NCBI GenBank assembly: GCA_905235425.1
Contig: CAJOKY010000021.1
Coordinates: 1-15,677 of the forward strand
Origin: an uncultured Selenomonadaceae bacterium
GTDB lineage: Bacteria > Bacillota > Negativicutes > Selenomonadales > Selenomonadaceae
Direction: 5' to 3'
Length of the DNA: 15,677 nucleotides
Made by a program: the position numbers and the translations under genes. This document shows, one piece after another, positions 8,087 through 14,151 of the stretch. The notes below the pieces were generated by a model. That model was given only the letters and a program-made list of their open reading frames with translations, made no database searches and had not been told where the DNA came from. Position 1 is the first letter of the stretch, and each line of letters starts with the position of its first letter.

Positions 8087-10297
8087 CAAAACTTGTTGCC
8101 TAACCTTAATAAATCGCTGGACATTATTTTTGCTGACGTTCAAAATATTTCTGAAGTTTTAGCGTCAAATTGGGATTATATCTTCACGCAAGGCGATTTT
8201 GTCAAACAGTTATCTGATTTTGATATAGATTCTGCGCGAATCATTGACGTAGACTTCATTTTAAACGGCGAATATGCCAAGAGAAATTTTCTCGCCGTCG
8301 GTCTGCAAAATAAAATTTCAGATTTTGAAACGGTTATTGTAGGTGACTTCGCGGCAATCATGGGATTTAATGCCGATAGATTTCTTATGAAGACTGTCAA
8401 TCTTGCTTCAAAATATCAAGATTTTAAAGTGTCATACCTGTGGCTTAAATCGGCACTGACTGCGCGGAACAGTAAAATTAAGTACGCGGTTATCGGACTT
8501 TCTCCGTGTTGTCTGCGCTATGATTTATCTTTATCTTCGGACAAATGGGAAAGTCTTGCGTACTATTCAATATTCAAGGGGCAGATGAATTTTCCGCTTT
8601 CAGATGACGTAATGTCGGCGTTATTCGACGAAAATTTTTTGAACATGTACGAATTATCCAATGGCGATTACACTAATCATGCGGAACAATATGCCGATTT
8701 AAATTTTGCCGATCCTTTAGGTGAAAAGCAATTCTATGAGCGAAATCTGATACAAGAAGATTCACAGGGTGTAAGGGTTGATATAAGAAATTGGGAGGCA
8801 GAAAAATATTTTCATGCTGCGCAGAGAAACAGTGAAATTTTTATGGACTGTTTAAAACTTTGCCGCGAACATAACGTCACGCCCATTGTAGTAAAAATGC
8901 CGGTGCATTATTTTTACAAAACGATTTTTTCAAAAGAACTTTATTCCGAACAGGAATCAATGATTTATCGTGCAAAAAAATTTGAGCAATTTCGCTTGAT
9001 AGATGCCTTTTCGTGGAATATGATGGACACAATAGATTTTTGCCGAATAGACTCTTTAAACGCACGAGGTGCCAAAAGACTTACTCAAGTCGTAAATGCT
9101 CTTTTTAGAAGTATTTGGAAAACCAAAATAAAAATTGCAATACTTTCTCAAGGCGGTAACTTGGGTAAATTATTGCCGATATATAACTTGATACGCCAAA
9201 GAAAAGATACCGATGTTTATATACTCTTGGCACCGCCACATGAAGATGCTGATATTGGCAAGCCTTTTGAAGCCGATGATGAAGACTATATTTTATCGTA
9301 CAGATTACTGCACAAAAATTACGATGACAATGAAAATACAACGATTGTAAAGATTCTCATAGAAAGTGGTGCAGTTGACCTTGAGGCTTATCATTTTGAT
9401 TATGTTTTTTACATACGACCTTATGAAGTTTTATTGCCGCCGAATGTACAATGCCAAAATGTAGCGCGTTTTGCCAAAACTTGCTATTTACCATATTGTG
9501 TAGCTCCTCAAGAAAACTTCGTAAACTTTACGTTAAATCACATTGATTTTTTCAATAACTTAAATTTTTACTTTTTAGATTGTGAAGAATTTGCCGAAAC
9601 CGCGCGAACTCAATATAAAACGGATTTGGAAAATTCTGATCAGCATTTTCTTTATTTAGGCAGTCCTGAAATAGAAGAGTACATCAAAACTTTCGAATAC
9701 GAATTTGAAGATCACTTAACCAAAAAAAGAATGTCTGTTATGTGGGCGCCGCGTTGGACTGATCATCATTTAATTGGCGGCACTCATTTCATGGAGTACA
9801 AGGATAATTTTACATTAATCCGAAAAAAATACCCCGATTTGAAAATGATTGTTCGTCCTCACAGAAACCTTTTTGATAAATTAATTGGCACTAAACGAAT
9901 GACTGAAGAAGAAGTTCAGCAGTATAAAGATACCTTAAAAGATAATGATATTTATTTGGATGAAAAAGATTCTTTAAAAAAAGCCTTTAAACAGTCTGAC
10001 ATAATGATAGCTGATATAACTTCGATTATGCCGTTGTACTTCTTGACCGGCAATCCTATCATTTATTGTGAAAGTGGCTATAATTTATTCGGCTATAACA
10101 AAATGATTGAATCGGCTCTATACAAAGCTAATAGTTGGGAAGAAGTCGAAAAATATTTGGAAATGCTTTTATCCGGAGAAGACCCGCTTAAAGACAAGCG
10201 TAGAAGTATTATCAAGGAAATGCATAAACTTCATGACGGCGCGGCTGAAAAAATCGTGCAATACATTATTGACGATTATTATAAAAGTCACAAGTAA
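8048..10297 (+). CDS. SGNH-like/CDP-glycerol transferase-like fusion protein, paralogue 1
   Basis: This 749-residue two-part protein has no clear membrane helix. Residues about 90-350 resemble the SGNH-hydrolase-like proteins found in surface polysaccharide clusters (VIVGDFAAIMGF at 96-107, YAVIGLSP at 146-153, DSLNARGAKR at 335-344). The block expected to carry the nucleophile reads G-D-F instead of G-D-S, and the block expected to carry the D-x-x-H pair has no histidine, so hydrolase activity looks lost. Residues about 358-749 resemble GT-B CDP-glycerol:polyglycerophosphate transferases, with WAPRW (566-570), RPH (603-605) and DIMIADITSI (651-660). It may transfer a polyol-phosphate or similar group to an envelope polymer. 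Substrate and product are unknown. It is closely related to the next gene. Confidence 0.75.
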   Translation: MRVIVFLKDEATFQNLLPNLNKSLDIIFADVQNISEVLASNWDYIFTQGDFVKQLSDFDIDSARIIDVDFILNGEYAKRNFLAVGLQNKISDFETVIVGDFAAIMGFNADRFLMKTVNLASKYQDFKVSYLWLKSALTARNSKIKYAVIGLSPCCLRYDLSLSSDKWESLAYYSIFKGQMNFPLSDDVMSALFDENFLNMYELSNGDYTNHAEQYADLNFADPLGEKQFYERNLIQEDSQGVRVDIRNWEAEKYFHAAQRNSEIFMDCLKLCREHNVTPIVVKMPVHYFYKTIFSKELYSEQESMIYRAKKFEQFRLIDAFSWNMMDTIDFCRIDSLNARGAKRLTQVVNALFRSIWKTKIKIAILSQGGNLGKLLPIYNLIRQRKDTDVYILLAPPHEDADIGKPFEADDEDYILSYRLLHKNYDDNENTTIVKILIESGAVDLEAYHFDYVFYIRPYEVLLPPNVQCQNVARFAKTCYLPYCVAPQENFVNFTLNHIDFFNNLNFYFLDCEEFAETARTQYKTDLENSDQHFLYLGSPEIEEYIKTFEYEFEDHLTKKRMSVMWAPRWTDHHLIGGTHFMEYKDNFTLIRKKYPDLKMIVRPHRNLFDKLIGTKRMTEEEVQQYKDTLKDNDIYLDEKDSLKKAFKQSDIMIADITSIMPLYFLTGNPIIYCESGYNLFGYNKMIESALYKANSWEEVEKYLEMLLSGEDPLKDKRRSIIKEMHKLHDGAAEKIVQYIIDDYYKSHK

Positions 10298-10309
10298 AAT
10301 TCCATTTCC

Positions 10310-10366
10310 ATTTAAGCAGGTGTAACAATGCGCGTAATTGTATTTTTAAAAGACGAGGCTACTTTC
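10310..10366 (+). repeat. Near-identical start region, copy 2
   Basis: This is the partner of 8030-8086. Shared control of translation initiation for the two paralogues is the direct consequence. A gene-conversion tract or the original duplication edge would explain it. Confidence 0.9.
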
Positions 10367-12583
10367 AAAAATTTGTTACCGTACCTCAATAAGTCCACTG
10401 AATTTATTTTTGCTGACACCCAAAACCTTATCGGCAGTCTTTTTTCGGCGAAGTGGGATTATATCTTCACGCAGGGAAATTTTGCCGTCAATCAGTTCAC
10501 GGAAATTGGCATAGATCCTGCACGAATCATTGACGTTGATTTCATTTTAAATGACGATTATGTAAAAAAAGTTTTACTTGCCGTCGGTCTGCAAAATAAA
10601 ATTTCGGATTATGAATCGGTTATTGTAGGTGACTTCGCGGCGCTTATGGGATTTAATGCCGATGAATTTGGCGTAAAGACTGCCAATATTGCCTCAAAAT
10701 ATCAAGATTTAAAAATTTCCTACCTTTGGTTTAAAGTGGCACTGACTGCGCCGAATAATAAAATTAAGTATGCGATTATCGGTCTGTCGCCGTACTGTCT
10801 GCGCTATGATTTAGCTGAAACTGCCGATAAATGGCAAAGTCTTTCTTACTATTCAATTTTCAAAGGGCAGATGAAATTTCCGCTGACTGATGACGCAATG
10901 GCGGCGCTGTTTGAAGAAAATTTTTTAAATGTCTACAAATTATCTAATGACAACTACTCGGCGCATGTCGGTCAATATTCCAATTTAAATTTTGCCGACC
11001 CATTGGAAGAAAAAAAGATTAATAATCATCCGCTTATGCAAGAATCTGTTTTGGGCGTACGCAGTGACGCCAGACATTGGGACGCTGAAAAATATCTCAC
11101 CGTCGCGCAGAGTAACACCGAAATTTTTATGGACTGCTTAAAACTTTGCCGCGAACACAATGTAACGCCGATTGTCGTAAAAATGCCCGTGCATATTTTC
11201 TACAAAAGTTTATTCCCGCAAGAATTAATTTCTGAACTCGATGCGATGCTGTATCGTGCAAAGAAAATTATGCCTTTCCATTTGATTGACGCTTTTTCAT
11301 GGAATTTGCAGGACGGCAGAGAATTTTGCCGCATGGACGCTTTAAACTCAATCGGTGCTAAAAGAATTACGGCTAAAGTCAATGATATCATTGAAAAGTT
11401 ACACGCCAAAAAGATTCGCGTCGGATTTATTTGTCAAGGCGGTGACTTAGACAAACTTACTCCGGTTTATGAAGCTATACGTAAAAGAAATGATATCGAC
11501 GTTTACTTACTCGCCGTGCCGCCATATGAAAATTATAATCTCGGTCAACCCTTCGACGCCAATGACGAAAGATATATCAAGGCGCAGGCTGAAATGTTTG
11601 AAAACTACGGGCAAAATGAAAATACGACAATCATAAAGACCGTAACCGAACGGGGCGGGGTAGATATAGAGCCGCTCCATTTGGATTACGTTTTTTATAA
11701 ACGTCCGTATGAAGTTTTGTTGCCGCCCAATGTTCGCTGTCAAAATGTAGCTCGTTTTTCAAAAACTTGTTATGTTCCCTACGGGGTTATGATTTTTGAA
11801 AATGGCGTTGGCTTTACTCTCAGCACCTATGATTTTTTTAATAACTTGAATTTTTATTTTCCGGATTGTGAAGGAATTGCGGAAGTTTCGCGGCAAGTTT
11901 ATGATACTAATGCTGACAATTCCGATCAGCACTTTGTATGTTTAGGAAGTCCTGAAATCGAAGATTTTTGTAAAACCTTCGCGACGGAATTTGAAAAAAA
12001 TTTAAACAAGCCGAGAAAATCAGTAATGTGGGCGCCGCGTTGGACTTATATGCAAGCTATGGGCGGCAGTCATTTCATAGAGTACAAAGATAATTTTGTT
12101 GCACTCAGAAAAAAATATCCGAATTTGAAAATGAATCTTCGACCGCACCGTTTACTTTTGCCGACAATGGTTAAAGAAAACAGAATGACGGAGGAAGAAG
12201 TTCAACGTTACAAAAAAAGTTTGCATGAAAATGATATCTATCTTGATGAACACGATTCTTTGAAGTCTGCGTTTGCGCGAGCTGACATAATGATAGCTGA
12301 TATAACGTCTATAATTCCGCTGTACTTTTTGACGGGCAATCCGATTATCTATTGTGAAAGTGGTTATAATTTATTCGGTGACAGCAAATTGGTTGAACCG
12401 GCTCTATACAAAGCTAGTACATGGGAAGAAGTCGAAAAATATTTGGAAATGCTTTTATCCGGCGAAGACCCGCTGAAAGATGAGCGCCGACGTATTATAA
12501 ATGAAATGCACGAACTTCATAACGGCGCGGCAGAAAAAATCGCGCAGTATATTATTGATGACTATTATAAAAACAAAATTTGA
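10328..12583 (+). CDS. SGNH-like/CDP-glycerol transferase-like fusion protein, paralogue 2
   Basis: This is the tandem paralogue of the preceding gene: 751 residues, about two-thirds identical by eye along its whole length, with the same two-part architecture. The SGNH-like half again has VIVGDFAA with phenylalanine at the expected nucleophile position, and MDALN where a D-x-x-H histidine would be expected. Both copies therefore share the apparent catalytic loss, which points to a kept non-enzymatic role for that half. The transferase half keeps WAPRW, LRPHR and DIMIADITSI. The gene follows paralogue 1 by 30 bases with an identical ribosome-binding context. Divergence between copies in the middle may reflect different acceptors or donors; that is inference. 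Confidence 0.75.
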   Translation: MRVIVFLKDEATFKNLLPYLNKSTEFIFADTQNLIGSLFSAKWDYIFTQGNFAVNQFTEIGIDPARIIDVDFILNDDYVKKVLLAVGLQNKISDYESVIVGDFAALMGFNADEFGVKTANIASKYQDLKISYLWFKVALTAPNNKIKYAIIGLSPYCLRYDLAETADKWQSLSYYSIFKGQMKFPLTDDAMAALFEENFLNVYKLSNDNYSAHVGQYSNLNFADPLEEKKINNHPLMQESVLGVRSDARHWDAEKYLTVAQSNTEIFMDCLKLCREHNVTPIVVKMPVHIFYKSLFPQELISELDAMLYRAKKIMPFHLIDAFSWNLQDGREFCRMDALNSIGAKRITAKVNDIIEKLHAKKIRVGFICQGGDLDKLTPVYEAIRKRNDIDVYLLAVPPYENYNLGQPFDANDERYIKAQAEMFENYGQNENTTIIKTVTERGGVDIEPLHLDYVFYKRPYEVLLPPNVRCQNVARFSKTCYVPYGVMIFENGVGFTLSTYDFFNNLNFYFPDCEGIAEVSRQVYDTNADNSDQHFVCLGSPEIEDFCKTFATEFEKNLNKPRKSVMWAPRWTYMQAMGGSHFIEYKDNFVALRKKYPNLKMNLRPHRLLLPTMVKENRMTEEEVQRYKKSLHENDIYLDEHDSLKSAFARADIMIADITSIIPLYFLTGNPIIYCESGYNLFGDSKLVEPALYKASTWEEVEKYLEMLLSGEDPLKDERRRIINEMHELHNGAAEKIAQYIIDDYYKNKI

Positions 12584-12586
12584 ATT

Positions 12587-13759
12587 ATGATTAGCTTAAC
12601 AAAATTATTATTTGCAAAAAATTATTTTGGTGACAGTTTACGCTACACGAAAAATTCACACCGAATGACAAGCGGCGCGGCAGAAGGTATCGGTCCCGTT
12701 GTTGTATGGAACTCAACACGCACTTGCAATTTAAAATGCCGTCACTGCTATATGAACTCTGACGCTAAAATTTATCGTGACGAATTGACTACCGACGAGG
12801 CTAAAAAATTTATAGATGATCTTGCCGAATTTAAAGTTCCCGTGTTACTTTTTTCCGGCGGTGAACCTTTAATGCGTCAAGATTTTTTTGAGCTTGCAAA
12901 GTACGCGGCGTCTAAAAAAGTTCGCCCTACCCTTTCGACTAACGGAACTTTAATCACTCGTGAAGTTGCCGCGCGCATTAAAAATATCGGCGTAGGGTAT
13001 GTGGGAATTTCGCTTGACGGCATTGCGGAGGTAAACGATAAATTTCGCGGCGTGGAAGGCGCTTTTCAACGTGCGATGAACGGCATAAAAAATTGTGTAG
13101 CCGTAGGACAGCGCGTAGGTCTTCGTTTCACGATTAACCGCCATAATTTTATGGAGCTTGATAAAATTTTTGACTTCATAGAGGCTGAAAAAATTAATCG
13201 CGTTTGTTTTTATCACCTTGTCTATTCAGGGCGTGGCAGTCAAATGGTTGACGAAGATTTAACGCCTGCCGAATCGCGTCAAGCTATGGATAAAATTATT
13301 TCGCGTACGAAAGATTTTGAAAGGCGCGGGCTTGAGAAGGAGATTTTAACCGTTGATAATCACTGCGACGGCGTTTATTGTTATCTTAAAACTTTGTCGG
13401 AAGGTGACAACGACACTGCCGCGCAGATTAAAAAATTTATTTCAATGAACGGCGGCAACCGCTCCGGCATTGCGTTTGGTGAAGTCGATCCCGCCGGTTA
13501 TGTACACCCCGACCAATTCACGCAACATCATACTTTCGGCAATGTGCGCGATAAAAAATTCGGCGACATTTGGACAGACACTTCAAATGAAATTTTGGCA
13601 GGGCTTAAAAATCGCAAGCCGCTACTTCAAGGACGCTGTGCAACGTGTAAATATTTGAACTGTTGCAACGGCAATTTTCGCACTCGCGCCGAAGCCGTTA
13701 CCGGAAATTTTTGGGCGTCAGACCCTGCCTGTTATCTTACCGACGAAGAAATCAGCTGA
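12587..13759 (+). CDS. nirJ1: NirJ1/AhbC-type radical SAM-SPASM heme-biosynthesis protein
   Basis: This radical SAM enzyme is of the NirJ1 group, related to AhbC, which makes Fe-coproporphyrin III from didecarboxysiroheme in the alternative (siroheme-dependent) heme route. It has 390 residues. The radical SAM cluster motif is C47-N-L-K-C51-R-H-C54 and the SAM-binding-type segment is FSGGEP, followed by LSTNGT. SPASM-type C-terminal cysteines are C351, C354, C359, C360 and C382. The MISLTKLL start and the DPACYLTDEEI end agree with family members I recall, supporting ATG 12587. It starts 3 bases after the preceding stop with no strong Shine-Dalgarno, suggesting translational coupling. No other heme gene is in view. 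Confidence 0.87.
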   Translation: MISLTKLLFAKNYFGDSLRYTKNSHRMTSGAAEGIGPVVVWNSTRTCNLKCRHCYMNSDAKIYRDELTTDEAKKFIDDLAEFKVPVLLFSGGEPLMRQDFFELAKYAASKKVRPTLSTNGTLITREVAARIKNIGVGYVGISLDGIAEVNDKFRGVEGAFQRAMNGIKNCVAVGQRVGLRFTINRHNFMELDKIFDFIEAEKINRVCFYHLVYSGRGSQMVDEDLTPAESRQAMDKIISRTKDFERRGLEKEILTVDNHCDGVYCYLKTLSEGDNDTAAQIKKFISMNGGNRSGIAFGEVDPAGYVHPDQFTQHHTFGNVRDKKFGDIWTDTSNEILAGLKNRKPLLQGRCATCKYLNCCNGNFRTRAEAVTGNFWASDPACYLTDEEIS

Positions 13760-13775
13760 TCGATATATACAAACT

Positions 13776-13805
13776 AAAAACCCGCCGTTATGCGACGGGT
13801 TTTTT
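13776..13805. terminator. Intrinsic terminator after nirJ1, likely bidirectional
   Basis: A stem CCCGCCG (13781-13787) / CGACGGG (13793-13799) has one mismatch and a 5-base loop. It is flanked by five A residues on the left and six T residues on the right, so it can act in both directions. It ends the + strand gene series and could also stop minus-strand transcription coming through the CRISPR array. Confidence 0.85.
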
Positions 13806-13814
13806 ATTGCTCAT

Positions 13815-13831
13815 AAACCGTAAACGGTAAG
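13815..13831. repeat. CRISPR-repeat-like fragment 1
   Basis: These 17 bases are identical to positions 7-23 of the CRISPR repeat, including the whole ACCGTAAACGGT palindrome. The flanks do not match the repeat. It may be a decayed repeat or a shared palindromic motif. Confidence 0.6.
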
Positions 13832-13936
13832 AATTTAGACTAACTTTCTTTTGGCGCAAAAGCAACGTCCGTGTGCGCCTCCTGCTACTGCGACGTTGTC
13901 AAAATCTGCGGCTTTTTAATTCTTAATTCTCATAGA

Positions 13937-13955
13937 CCATAAACGGTAAAGAGAA
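13937..13955. repeat. CRISPR-repeat-like fragment 2
   Basis: This matches positions 10-28 of the CRISPR repeat at 17 of 19 bases (G12 to A, G23 to A). It lies in the second copy of the composite intergenic unit, with CATA directly before the match zone as in fragment 1. Confidence 0.5.
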
Positions 13956-13968
13956 TTGTCATTAACTT

Positions 13969-14010
13969 TCTTTTGGCGCAAAAGAAAGAAACAAAGAAAA
14001 CATGTCCGCT
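13969..14010. repeat. Dispersed palindromic element, copy right of nirJ1
   Basis: It begins at the end of the duplicated 22-mer. CTTTCTTTT (13967-13975) and AAAAGAAAG (13980-13988) form a 9-bp perfect inverted repeat around a short GC-rich loop. The sequence then runs through an A-rich block to ACATGTCCGC. The reverse complement of 1-110 carries the same order of blocks. Confidence 0.55.
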
Positions 14011-14086
14011 GCATTCGCGTCACGCTCATGGCGCGGACGGAGCGCGCGTCCTTGCGCGCCTTACCTATTTCGACGTTGTCAAAATT

Positions 14087-14128
14087 TGCTACTTGCTAAT
14101 AGCTAACAGCTAATTGCTAACTGCTAAC
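14087..14128. repeat. Six-unit heptamer array next to the CRISPR terminal repeat
   Basis: Contiguous 7-mers are TGCTACT, TGCTAAT, AGCTAAC, AGCTAAT, TGCTAAC, TGCTAAC. The array ends two bases before the truncated CRISPR repeat begins at 14131. Confidence 0.9.
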
Positions 14129-14130
14129 AT

Positions 14131-14151
14131 CGGTAAGGAGAAAACCGCGGG
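14131..14151 (-). repeat. Truncated trailer-end CRISPR repeat
   Basis: Only repeat positions 17-37 are present (starts CGGTAAGGAG). Positions 1-16 are replaced by heptamer-array sequence. A degenerate last repeat marks the trailer end, which agrees with a leader to the right. Confidence 0.9.

Larger units (their letters stand above)
13806..14130. other. Non-coding repeat-rich segment between nirJ1 and the CRISPR array
   Basis: No credible ORF is present. The segment contains two imperfect copies of a composite unit. A 22-base stretch (13841-13862) containing TTTCTTTTGGCGCAAAAG recurs at 13963-13984. CGACGTTGTCAAAAT (13891-13905) recurs at 14071-14085. Each copy is preceded by a CRISPR-repeat-like core (13815-13831 and 13937-13955). 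TTAATTC occurs twice at 13916-13929, the reverse complement of the GAATTAA heptamers after mrdA. A GC-rich hairpin pairs 14030-14035 with 14055-14060. Confidence 0.8.
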
